Positions 46,141 to 56,114 of a stretch of 64,000 nucleotides of DNA are shown one piece after another (the first letter of the stretch is position 1; each line of letters starts with the position of its first letter). The notes under the pieces are model-generated. The model saw only the letters and a list, made by a program, of their open reading frames with translations, was not told the DNA's origin and searched no databases. The position numbers and the translations under genes were made by a program. Source of the stretch: Ctenosaura bakeri (lineage: Eukaryota; Chordata; Lepidosauria; Squamata; Iguanidae); NCBI GenBank assembly GCA_948474755.1, contig CAOLHI010000062.1:310001-374000 (forward strand). The letters run 5' to 3'.

Positions 46141-46143
46141 GAA
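46086..46143. repeat. (GAAA)n microsatellite
   Basis: About fourteen GAAA units without interruption. Confidence 0.95.
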
Positions 46144-46604
46144 ACAACGATGCTTTGTTAACTTCAGTGCAATAGCTTTCTCAGCTGCAGTCTCATGCCT
46201 GTTCCATGCAACAGTGTTCCATGGAAATTAGTGCCTGTTTCATGCATAACTTTCTAAAGCTTCATACATCCTCTGGAATTCTCATTGATGCACAAATTCT
46301 TCCTTACCTGTAAACCAAGCTCAGTTCCATACAGTACCAAATGTCAATAAGCTGAAGGCAGCAATTTAAGTTCAATACAACTATTTCCAGGGCTGCAAGC
46401 TAGTACCAGGTTTTAAATAGCTTCATATTTTTTTTCAGGGGTGCTGCTGGATCAACTAACACTGGAGCAGTAAATCCACTCTTGATTTTACACCCACTCC
46501 TTCTGCAGATTCACCAAGCTAAACAGGAACTCAGCCTAATGGTGGATCCCAATTTAGCACCATCAGTAGTACCATTCCATTTGAAGCAGGAGCAGCAGGT
46601 CATA

Positions 46605-46860
46605 AAGAAATAATTTTTCACTAAGTTTTTTCTCAAAGATAGCAACAAGTAATTTCAGCAATTTTCTTCCCACTGTGAGAAGACTGCAGATTCTGAAGGC
46701 TATTCACAATCCAGGACTTATTTTGAAGGAAATATACATATAGTTGTGTTTATAGTTTTGTTTTTTGTTTTAAAGAAAAAGAAAAAAAAAACTCTTGGAA
46801 GAGAATATTTCAATGCAGATGTATTACTTCCTGTGCAGAAATGCTGTTTTAAAAGCCTTC
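46605..46860 (+). mobile_element. Family-F MITE fragment
   Basis: AATTTTTCACTAAGTTTTTTC, TTTCAGCAATTTTCTTCCC and TTCACAATCCAGGACTTATT are the left third of family F. The copy breaks off near 46860, where another repeat begins. Confidence 0.6.
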
Positions 46861-46864
46861 AGTT

Positions 46865-47290
46865 CTAATTGTCTGTCTAAATAAAATAATTTTTTTTAAA
46901 AAGTCTTCATCTATAGAGGGAAGGATACCAGAGAGAAAGGCATTCTAGACTCTCTAAGAGGGAGTGCCAGAACTGGAACAGCTACAGCACCACTTTCTGA
47001 AAGTGGTGGAACTGAGACAAAATCCTTTCCTCTTGTTTCAGGGTCTGATCTGGCTCGTACCTGTCCAGACAGATACGGTCCACCAGACAACCTGGACTGA
47101 AGGTGTATAGGGCTTTCTAGGTGATAACCAGCACTTTGAATTGTGCCCAGATACAGATCAGAAGCCAGTGAAGCTATGGGACCAAGGGAATTATATGAGC
47201 CCTGTAAACAACACTCTGGCTACACATTTTTATACCAACTGAAGTTTCCAATCAGTCTTCAAATGCTGTCCCAGTAGAGTGCATTCTAGT
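46865..47290. repeat. Interspersed retroelement 3'-UTR-like repeat
   Basis: It contains AGAGGGAGTGCCAGAACTGG, AGATACGGTCCACCAGACAA, GGGCTTTCTAGGTGATAACC, AGCACTTTGAATTGTGCCC and AGAAGCCAGTGAAGCTATGG in that order, a signature of a widespread squamate repeat. A shorter copy is nested at 13370-13640, which also lies in a family-F element. The class is not determined. Confidence 0.55.
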
Positions 47291-49295
47291 ATAAAGGACT
47301 TGATCCATCAAAATAAACATTTATAGTATATTTCTCTAGTAAATATTTTTCCTATATCAGTTTGGCTCCTGTGATGATTAAAAAATAACTGGGAGCCCCA
47401 GATAGGGATAGATTATTTTTTTCACTTTAGCCCTTTTTTTGCATTTCCCATTATTTCTGTTCTAAGAAATTTGTGAATTTGAATAAAAAAGTGAATTTGC
47501 ATTTCTTTATCAAATGAAACCACACAAAATTTTTAACCGTCTGTTAAAATGCCAGACATAATACATACAGCTACATCTAGGGTGGAAAAGTATAAAATTG
47601 TATGTGCTTGCTGTGTAGCTGGCAAAGATGAGAAGCTTGTCTGGAAAAAAGATGTGGAGGGGGGAAACTAATTTAGGACCACACACATTCTTGAATATAC
47701 ATGGACCAAAGCCAGCTTCTTAAGAGTACGCATCATCAGAAGCAAAATGTGAAGTATCCTAAATCCATTGTTGAGCCTTCACACTTGCCTTTTTTCTTTT
47801 CCGTGTCCTCCCTGTCCCTATTCAATACCTTCTGTGTCTGTAAACAACTGTCCATTCTCCTTCTCCACATGACATTATAAGCAGGCCACTTATTTTCACC
47901 CACCCTTCACCCACCCACATCCGTCATAATTTCTGACTTTGCCCCTGGGGTCAGTCAACCTCACTTGGGAGGCTCCCATGGAAGAAGAAAGAAAATAAGT
48001 TCAGTGGAGGGAACACACATGCCCCTTCAAACAAAGTGGAGGAAGATATCTGGAGTCACCAATTGTGGGGTAAGACATGAAGTCATATGATTCCATGGTA
48101 TGAGGAGGGGAGAGGGCTTATTAACAAGTCTTGCTTCCACCACCTCCCATCTGAACTGTACAGCAAAGAAAGGATTCAGCAGGCAGGCAGGAAAACAGTA
48201 ATCCTCTGGAGATGAGGTGCTACATCTTCTCAGTACAGGATCTCAGAACCAGTTCTTTCCAGCAGAGGTTATGTCATACTTTTTCTTCATTTGGGTTTCC
48301 TAGCTCTCAAAAAACCTCTTTAGGTTTGCTTTGTTTTCACATATTTTCAAGATTCCTTCCATTACTATTTTTTAAACATTTTTGTTAACTTCTGGCATAT
48401 TTCTGAAGAAGTTTATGAAGTCTAGAAAGGTCTTATATAAAGAAACCCTGAACACATTGAAATCTGCACCTACCCCTAGTCTGAGAGTTCCAAGCTTCCA
48501 CCTCTTCAGCTCTTGCTAAATCAGTATTTTGTATGAATTAGTCAGGTTTTCATCTGCAAACCTCTGGACTGTGGATCTTCTTTGTGAGCAAGAGGCTATG
48601 CAGCTTAGGCAGTGCCTGACATGAGAAAATGAAGACTCTCAATGTAAAATATTATGTATAAAGGCCTGATTTTCATCATCCTTCCCACTTTTATATGTGT
48701 ATGAGATAGTGTGTGTCTTTTGGAAAAAGTGAAGTAAAATTGGGTCACTATGTGCTTATCTAATTAGTTACAATCCTCACCAATACTGCTTCTTCGACTG
48801 CACTGGAACTTTTGCAAGGTATAGAAGTAGACTAAGCATCTAAATTTTCCCAATGATATAAAGGAATAGAAAAGTCCAATTTTCACTTAGGTAGCAGTCA
48901 GCTAGGATGGGAGGACACATGCCACTCTTAATGCTCTCCTTCACCCTGCTGTTGCCTCTTATGCCCCCCACTGCTCTGATCACTCTTTTTCCATCTTGAA
49001 GGTCCAAAAAAAAATCTGTAATTTATTTCCTGCCCCCCCAAAGGCAGGATCTGACAGGATATAAAAATACTAGCACAAACTATGCAAGGTTTTGTGACTG
49101 TGTTGTTCATCCTGACAGTCAACAAACCTGGTCAGGAAGAAGAACAGAGTCACAAGAACCTTGCACAATTTATGCCTACTATATTCTCAATTTGGGGTGA
49201 GGGGGAATTGAAATGTGCAAAAACACATTTTGGCTCTCTCTGTGATAAACATGAGGAGGTGTTATGTAAAATGTTACATTCTCATGCAAAAACAC
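47291..49295. other. Plain noncoding sequence
   Basis: About 2 kb without recognised features. Short open frames near 48928-49339 have no motifs. Confidence 0.5.
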
Positions 49296-49298
49296 ACA

Positions 49299-49725
49299 GG
49301 CCCTTTTCGCACATTTTTTTTTGTGCGAGTGCCCCTTGAGCGCCGCGCAAATGGGAGCGCCGCTGCGCACGACGCACTCCCACTTGCGTGGCGCTCACGA
49401 GGTTGGAGCGAGGCGGGGGCATATTTTTTGATTTTCGGCTTGAAGCCAAAAATAGCCCGTGCTCGTGCAATGCTCACGCCACCCTCGCACACTTACCTCC
49501 GTGCGGTGCGTCGGCGAGCTGGGCAGGAAGCACTTCCTTTTCCTGTGGAGTCTACAGCTCCCACAGTGCCCTGCAGAAGGAAGGGGCAGGGCACTAATGC
49601 AACGGTCACATCATCATGAAGCGCCCTGCGGAAGGAAGGAGGGGGAAGCAGCAGCCTCGCGAAGGAGGCTTCTTGCACGAGACGCCCTCCCCCATCGCGG
49701 AAAAAGGTAAGATGCAAAAAGGGCC
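49299..49725 (+). mobile_element. GC-rich MITE, family B copy 5, least decayed
   Basis: It begins GGCCCTTTTCGCACATTTTT and ends AAGATGCAAAAAGGGCC, flanked by ACA (49296-49298 and 49726-49728). CpG density is the highest of the family-B copies, suggesting a recent insertion. A subterminal inverted pair (CGCAAATGGGAGCG / CACTCCCACTTGCG) and AAAAAGGTAAGA inside the right end are clear. Overlapping open frames on both strands reflect lack of stops in GC-rich DNA. Confidence 0.93.
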
Positions 49726-49728
49726 ACA

Positions 49729-50050
49729 GACACACAGACACATATTGTTTAGAGACAGTCATATTTGGGAATTGTTGAGTTCAAGATTGCTATTTTTTGG
49801 CTATTTGTGTGTGTGTGTGTGTGCAATGATTTTTTTTTTTGGTGTGCGTGTATGCAAGATTGCTTTTTCTGCACAGAAAACAGCAATCTTTTGCAAAAGG
49901 GAACTTATGATTTTAATGCCAAAAATAAAAAAAGAAAAAAAGAAGTGTGTACACACTAGGTGGAAACTGTAAAGAAATATTTGTTTTCTTGACTGTAGAG
50001 AGAAAACTGTAGAAATTGTCCTCACTTGTGAGGCTGAAATAGTCAAATGT
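49729..50050 (+). mobile_element. Family-F-like fragment with GT repeat, tentative
   Basis: GCACAGAAAACAGCAATCTT resembles the internal units of family F. A (GT)n tract sits at 49808-49825. Termini are not visible, so this assignment is weak. Confidence 0.3.
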
Positions 50051-50388
50051 ATACATTCCTAATCCACCTGTCATAATTTTTGTTCTTGTTCCCTCCTCAC
50101 TGCTTTTAACAGGCTATTCCATCCACAGGCCACCCCATGTACCGCACTCTGAAATGTTTTTGTTCAAAGTAAAGCAGTGTGACCATGTTGTCCATGGTGT
50201 CTGCTTGCTGTAATGCTATTATTTGAGGGCAAATGGAACAGTCTTTTCTGAGAGAAATCTTTCCCAAGGAAGGATGATGCAACTACAGACAATAAGAACA
50301 AGACAATCCAGCACAAAAATGGCCTGTGCAAACAAATTTCCAGTATCTGATTCACCAACTTTTGGTTTTTCTGTTCACCTCCCACCCA

Positions 50389-50411
50389 ACACACACACAC
50401 ACACACACACT
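50389..50411. repeat. (CA)n microsatellite
   Basis: About eleven CA units following CCCAA. Confidence 0.95.
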
Positions 50412-50548
50412 CTCTGCAGAAATGAGAATACCCACAGATGTAGATGGTTTATCAGGCAGATGCAGAAACTAAGGTTTCTGATCTTCCTGGATTCTAATCT
50501 TTCTAACCCAATTCCACAATTGTATAAATATGTTTGTACCTGAGACCT

Positions 50549-50640
50549 TAATACCACTTGGTACTGCATCTGAAGAAGTGGGTTTATATCCAAAGAAAGC
50601 TCATGCTAAAATAAAAATCAATTGATTTTAAAGGTGTTTC
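50549..50640 (+). mobile_element. Penelope-like element 3' terminus with hammerhead-like core
   Basis: TGCATCTGAAGAAGTGGG, TTTATATCC, AAAGAAAGCTCATGCTAAAA and a final TTTTAAAGGTGTTTCC match, as inverse complement, the terminal segment at 27868-27942. CTGAAGA (50570-50576), a partial stem II (GTGG..CCAA) and GAAA (50595-50598) follow the CUGANGA, stem II, GAAA order of hammerhead ribozymes. No reverse-transcriptase sequence is attached, as is usual for 5'-truncated Penelope copies. Confidence 0.6.
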
Positions 50641-51065
50641 CTCATTCTTTTTTTCTTGCTCCCTCTTACTCCATTTTTGCTGTTTTTGTGCTTGATTTTA
50701 GGAGATTTAAAGATTTAATTTAAATGTGTTCAATTAACTAGGGTGGCTCCCACTGTCTTCTAAAAAGTGCATGTGATCTGTATGTAGATTGTATTTTGTT
50801 TCAATTTTCAGATGAAAATAGTATTGAAGTGTATGTGTCAGAGGAGATTACTTAGAAAAATACTTAGCTTGAGGCTTTACAATGATACAATGTTCACCTA
50901 TGTGGTGAATACAATGATATAACAATACTATATAACTAATACAATTTGGTTATTGGTGGAGAACCAATTAAGATCATGCAAACTGAAGACAATGAGTCCT
51001 TGATTACTTCAGTGTTATCTAAAGCAAACAGGGATCATATAGTGAACAGTATGATCTTATAATGT
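50641..51065. other. Plain noncoding sequence
   Basis: Nothing recognised. Confidence 0.5.
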
Positions 51066-51069
51066 GATG

Positions 51070-51534
51070 TAGGGATAGAATTTTTCACCAAGTTTCTTCT
51101 TGAAGGTAGCAATGAATAATTATGAAATTTTCTTTCTACTGTGAGAAAGTCTTCAAAAACCATGCAGATTTTGAAGCCTATTTGCAATTCAGGACTTATT
51201 CTAAACAGAATTCACATGTGGAGAATACAATCAGTCATGTGTGAATTTTACAAGGAAAAAATTCCCAATTTCAGTTTTTTATGTGCAGCAAATAATATTT
51301 CTACCATGAAAAGTTTCTACACTGAAATTTTATTTTTCCAGGGAGAAAATACTATTTCTTACACAGCAAATGTTGTTTTCTGCACAAAACAACCATGTGA
51401 GAATTTTGCACAAAGCAAGTCACAAACTGTGAAGACACTTGTCAGTCCAGAATTCTTCTCACCAATGTCTTTACACTTGAAAAATATGTTTTTGACCATT
51501 TTTTGAATATTTTCAAATATTCATTCTATCCCTA
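51070..51534 (+). mobile_element. MITE family F, intact reference copy (465 bp)
   Basis: The termini are TAGGGATAGAAT and ATTCTATCCCTA, a perfect 12-bp inverted repeat (13 bp if the flanking G/C pair is included). The interior consists of loosely repeated words of the form GCAGAAAA.AGCATTTTCTG and CTGCACAAAACAACCATGTG. The TAGGG terminus suits a hAT-type element, but the expected 8-bp duplication is not recognisable (AATGTGAT against AGCAGGAG). Other copies, mostly incomplete, are at about 170, 12926, 23470, 41338, 46605, 51895 and 63546. Confidence 0.8.
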
Positions 51535-51894
51535 CAGCAGGAGGAACAACAGTAAAATCTAAAGTGGATTTTCCAACCATTCTGTGGTTGAACCTCTGGT
51601 CGCTCCCACTTTCTGTTCCAAGTTAATTCTTCAGAGATAAGGAAGTAAACAAGTTGCTGGTTGGACAAGGTATTATGAATAACATTTTTTAAAAAATCAA
51701 AAATGTCTCTTTTTTTGCTTGAATTTAGTGAAACCCTAACAAGGAAAATCTTGGACCATTCACAATGTTCACAAGGACTTGTTACTGTTGTGTATCTTCA
51801 AGTAGTATTTATGGGGAACCTATCACAGGGTGTTCTGGGGCTGAGTGTGTGATGTACTCAAGGTCACCCTAGTTTTTAGGTTGATAGTCCAATG

Positions 51895-52115
51895 CTCAAA
51901 CTAGTCTATGCAAAATTGGCATATGTTTTGAAAACAACATATTCTGTGCTTGAAAAGTTATTTTCTGCACAGAAACCAATGACACAGTGTGCAAATATAC
52001 CATCCATGAATTTTGCATATAATAAGTCTAACTGAACAGTCTTTGAAAACTGAACTGTCAAAGACTTTTCTTAGGGATAAGAAAATTGCTAAAATCATAC
52101 ATTGCGTCATTCAAG
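51895..52115 (-). mobile_element. Family-F fragment, minus orientation
   Basis: On the minus strand it reads TTTAGCAATTTTCTTATCCC, AAAGTCTTTGACAG, then AGACTTATTATATGCAAAAT and TTCTGTGCAGAAAATAAC, the order of the left half of family F. The ends are not preserved. Confidence 0.55.
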
Positions 52116-52369
52116 ACAGAAATTAACAACTGATTATATTCCTACAAGTTATTACCATAAGCTGGAGGTTTCCCATCTCTGATACAGGACCTTCACACAG
52201 ACTGCATGGCTATAGTTGGAAATTGCCTTTTGATATTCTCTTTCTTCTCATCATTTGCCTCCAGATTTTTACCTCATCAAAAGCTCAAATCCCAGTGCAA
52301 AATTCAACTCCTGCAATGATTTGGCAGGACTTTAACTATAGCTCTGCTAGTAAAATATGGAATTAATTC

Positions 52370-53045
52370 TAGATGAATTCAGAAATAAGCATTTAAACTA
52401 TTGAAATATCTGACCCCCTTAATTGGTTCAAGCGTAACTTACTGTTACCAATCACAAGGCCATTGATGTAATTTAAGTGCCTCATCTGGTATGTCTGTAT
52501 GGGAGGAGGGAAGCATTTATAATTGATTGAGCTGATCCAAATGCTTTGCTCATCTCTCTAGACCACTTTTCAGCTGCCCGAGGTTAATCACCAAGTCCAC
52601 CACATGCTAATGTCCTCTGTTACATCATAATTAGAATGAGACTGACGGAGCTGGGGAAGGCTGATGAAATTATTCATTTTTTTTTCCTGCAGAGCCAGAT
52701 GTTGCCAGATAGATTTCACTTAATTCTCTGACAGCTGCAATAACAGGCAAAATCTGCAGAGAGAGACAATACTGACATAAATAACAGCATAAGGAAAGGA
52801 ATGGAAAGCATGCATCTTGGCTACTTCATTATGGTTATTCATTATGGAGGATCACCTCATTTTGTGTGGCAATTAGAGAAGATTGGGGAGGGATTTAGTG
52901 GCCACGAATGTGGAGCTATTTTAAATTTACTAACAGAACTCTGTGCTAAGACTATGACGGTGTCTTCCTTATTAGCAATTCACTGTGGCTTTGTTGTACT
53001 TTGCAATCATGAAAACACCAAGTGACACATCTAAGCTTTCAAAAC
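52370..53045. promoter_or_regulatory. Candidate conserved noncoding element (best in window)
   Basis: A 675-base repeat-free block dense in developmental-factor-like sites: CTTAATTGG, TTATAATTGATTGAGC, CATAATTAGAATG, GAAATTATTCATT, GGTTATTCATTATGG and GGCAATTAGAG, with E-boxes (CAGCTGC) and a CCAAATGC word. An open frame inside (52801-53025) starts at ATG but has no splice context and low coding character. It reads like an enhancer block; conservation must be tested. Confidence 0.33.
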
Positions 53046-53320
53046 ACAATACTTGCATTATTAGAGAAATAGATTGTTAGGGATTAAATATGCTTAAAAC
53101 ATTCTTCCTTCCACTTACCCATGCCATTGTCAGGGAGTACAACAGTTCATTGGCCAAGATCAGCAGGCCCCAGTAGCACACAGCTACAGAACTTGTATCA
53201 TTGACGCTGAAAACAACTTATTCAACATGTTTGGTGGCCCACTAGGGTCTTCATAAGCTGCTTAGTTTTGCTATCTGCCTAGGACTGAAAAAACAGAAGT
53301 TTCTAAGCTCCGTGTCCTGT
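53046..53320. other. Plain noncoding sequence
   Basis: Nothing recognised. Confidence 0.5.
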
Positions 53321-53324
53321 CACT

Positions 53325-53724
53325 GGCCCTTTTCACACCTTACCTTTGTTGCGGCAGTGGGGAGCCGCTCACAACAGCCCTTCTGCCTCCCGCATCAGCT
53401 TCCTGGTAGTGCGGCCGTCGCACTAGCGCCCTGCCCCTTCCTTCTGCAGCACAGTCTGGGAGCTTTAGGCTGCATTGGGGGAAGGAAGCGCGACCGCCCT
53501 GGCTCGCTGAAGCACTGCACGCAGGTAAATGTGCGAGGGCACCGCAAGCATTGCGCGAGCACGCAGTATTTTTGGCTTACAGCTGAAAATAAGAAAATGC
53601 GCACGTGCCCCGCTTTAGCCTTGTGAGCCTTGCACGAGTGGGGGTGCATCGTACGGAGCAATGCTCCCATTCACGCGATGCTCAAGGGGCACTTGTGCAA
53701 AAAAAAATGCATGCAAAAAGGGCC
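53325..53724 (-). mobile_element. GC-rich MITE, family B copy 6
   Basis: It begins GGCCCTTTTCACACCTTACC and ends GCATGCAAAAAGGGCC, flanked by ACT (53322-53324 and 53725-53727). It is the inverse-orientation relative of the copy at 49299, sharing the CAATGCTCCCATTCACGCG-type subterminal block and the splice-donor-like site (on the minus strand) near the left end. Confidence 0.92.
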
Positions 53725-53727
53725 ACT

Positions 53728-54265
53728 AACGTAGTTTGCAACCACATTATTCTCATGTGTGACAAGTTCTAGTTAAATGATACTTCCTAAATATGTGCAT
53801 TTAACTATGACAATAATGTATAAGCTTAAACCTTAATTAAACTATTTAAATAACTATTTCTGTACTATTAGGAAGCTATGCTAGCAAAGAACCAAATAAG
53901 CAACAACTCAGAGAAGATATATAATACTGTGTGATATCTAGGATTAGTACTTGCTTTTTCAAGAATTTATCAAGTCCTTCTATTTTCTGACAATAAATAA
54001 ATCAGCAAGTATGAGAGGACTTTTTTTTCTCTATCAGTTGAGCCACACATAAGTATTGTATCTGTTATATTTCAGTTTTCAACTATAATTGGGAGGTGTG
54101 TGTGTGTGTCAAAAACTGTTTTCTATATTCCCTGGAATACAGATATAGAAAAAAAGCAAAAAAAAATTTTTTAATGAGAACAAAGGAAATGGTACCTAAA
54201 AATAGTATTTTGAAAAAGGGTTTATCAGATAACCCAGAGATTCCATAACTTGGTGCCATACAGCC
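53728..54265. other. Plain AT-rich noncoding sequence
   Basis: Contains a short GT run near 54097-54109 and A-runs; nothing else recognised. Confidence 0.5.
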
Positions 54266-54268
54266 TCA

Positions 54269-54858
54269 GGTCATTTCCACACAATGTCACTATACTGCCA
54301 AAGCAGTGGGCTGTTTTCTAATCAGGAGCCTTGCCGCTGCATGATGTCATTGCTATCCAACTGTTATCATTGCCAAACCACCCTATTCTATTTCAAGAAA
54401 AAATCTGTTAAGCACCTCCATTAGTGATTCAACCCCGTCAGCTGGCTCAGTGTGGCATTCTTATAGTGCTCGATTACTGTTTCCAGTCATAGCAAATCCA
54501 GCAGTGAGAGGGCTGTGGGTGTGCCCAGCTTGGCTCTCCCTTCCTGACTCTCATGACATGGTAACTTTGAAATCTATCACTTCTCCATGTTTATTTTAAA
54601 GTTCTCCTTTGCATTAAAACTTTTTATTTTTTAAAAAATACATTTTCAGGCATTATAGTGTGAAAATGCAATAGTGTACTGCCATGTTTAGGGTGATGGG
54701 GCAGAGTGAAGATGGGGACAGGAGTGGTCAAGGATGCTGTGGTGCAGAAGGAACAGTGGTGATAATACTGAAGACTGGAGGGTGCAGAAAAGAGCATTCT
54801 TAATCTGCTACCATTGTGTGAGTGGCAATGCTGGGATTGTAATGGTGAGGAAATAGTT
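54269..54858 (+). mobile_element. Family-D DNA transposon, uninterrupted copy
   Basis: It begins GGTCATTTCCACACAATG and ends GAGGAAATAGTT, flanked by TCA (54266-54268 and 54859-54861). It carries the same blocks as the interrupted copy at 25008-26110 in inverse orientation. At about 54733-54752 it keeps the empty site of that copy's family-B insertion (GGTCAAGGATGCTGTGGTGC). A long poly-T/A palindromic stretch sits at 54622-54640. Confidence 0.85.
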
Positions 54859-54861
54859 TCA

Positions 54862-55137
54862 GTTTAAAGGCCAATGTCACTCTGTACTTCCATCATTATC
54901 CTCTGAAATGCATGCTTAGATGCTGGAAATTTTATAAGTGACACTCAGTTCTGGTATCACCAAGGAAAGTGGAAACCTCAAGGCCTGTTGCTTTTTCAAA
55001 ATACATGTTTGCAATCATTTTATTAAATCTACTTTAATTTTGTACTTTACTTCTGGATCCAGGTTCTACCCACCACCACCATATGTGCTGTACCATGGGA
55101 ATCCTTTATTTAAAACTTGACATTAGGTTTATTAGGA
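54862..55137. other. Plain noncoding sequence
   Basis: Nothing recognised. Confidence 0.5.
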
Positions 55138-55230
55138 AAGCTAGTGGTTTGAGCTTTTGAGTGACTACAACCCTAGATATCAGGGTTTGATTCCCCACTC
55201 AGCATGAAAACCCACTGAGCAATTACAGAA
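55138..55230 (+). mobile_element. tRNA-derived SINE head fragment
   Basis: AAGCTAGTGGTTTGAGC, TATCAGGGTTTGATTCCCC (B box) and ACTCAGCATGAAAACCCACT match the SINE heads at 9483 and, on the other strand, 36598. The 3' body is missing. Confidence 0.75.
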
Positions 55231-55544
55231 GTGTCAGAATGAATAAATCTATATCAACCAGGTCTCCAACATTCTGAGATCACTGATAGGAAACCCTTTT
55301 CTTTTTTTTTTCATTTTGACTGTTGCTTTTTCTTCTCATACCACAGCTTGGAGGCAGAAAAGAACTGGCCACATCACTCTGAAGAATGCCACTCAGTGGT
55401 GATGTAACAACACACTGATAGATCTTCTTCAAAAGAGGTGAAAAAGTCACAAGGCCAAAGACCAGATTTTATTTTTAGTTTTTGAGTTGATGGATAATTT
55501 ACAAATTGTGGATATATGGAGATTTAAGCATCCAAATAAGAAAC
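55231..55544. other. Plain noncoding sequence
   Basis: A T-run near 55302 only. Confidence 0.5.
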
Positions 55545-55547
55545 TAT

Positions 55548-56111
55548 GGCCCTTTCCGCACGAGGCGAGGGAATCGCTCCATGCTGTTACCTACCGCTTC
55601 TTCTGGGGTCCGAAGCAACGCAGACTGTCCCTGACCCCATTCCACAGGGCTCCTCCTTGGTCCAGGGAAAATCAGAGCAGTACAAGGTCTGTAGATTCAC
55701 ACTCCTCTGGCTTCCAAAATGGCGGCTTCCGGCTTCCAAAATGGCAGCTTCTGGCTTCCAAATTGGCAGCTTCTGGCTCCAAAATGGTGGCTTCCAATTG
55801 GTTGTGGGTCCTAACCAACTGCTGAAGCTTGTCGTGCCTAAAGCCCACCCTCTGCAGATCACAGGCTCGCATTGGTGCGAGCCTGTGAATCTGCGTAAGG
55901 GAGCAGGAACGCAATGGCGCCTTCCAGGAAAATAAAGACCTGTTTTTTGCAGTCTTTCAAAAACATGCTGGAGGACCACTTGGGGTCGTTTTGGAGTGGA
56001 CTGAGGTGCAGATCTCCAGTAAGTAGTCTGCTCCTAGTCTGCTCCAAGGTGTAGACAACCTCTGTGAGAGGATGCACTGCCCCGTTCTAATTGCCTGGTG
56101 TGGAAAGGGCC
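55548..56111 (-). mobile_element. Family-A MITE, copy 2
   Basis: It begins GGCCCTTTCCGCACGAGG and ends GCCTGGTGTGGAAAGGGCC, flanked by TAT (55545-55547 and 56112-56114). It is the inverse-orientation relative of 36754-37188 and carries an extra 130 bases that include four tandem 22-base units at 55709-55795. A CTCGCATTGGTGCGAG palindrome lies near 55866. Confidence 0.92.
55709..55795 (+). repeat. Four 22-bp tandem units with YY1/ETS-like motifs
   Basis: The units are variants of GGCTTCCAAAATGGCGGCTT plus two bases. The first contains CAAAATGGCGGC, the classical YY1 site form, next to CTTCCGGCTTCC, an ETS-like core; later units are degraded (ATTGGCAGC, AATGGTGGC). Confidence 0.85.
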
Positions 56112-56114
56112 TAT

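Noticed and set aside
49215..49972. Several 80-134-codon frames on both strands
   Set aside because: Stops are rare because of the CpG-rich family-B copy, and the frames overlap mutually.
51070..51534. 8-bp hAT-type duplication around family F
   Set aside because: Flanking octamers AATGTGAT and AGCAGGAG match at too few positions to claim.
52801..53025. ATG-initiated 74-codon frame
   Set aside because: It lies in a candidate regulatory block with no splice sites or promoter context. Chance frame is more likely.
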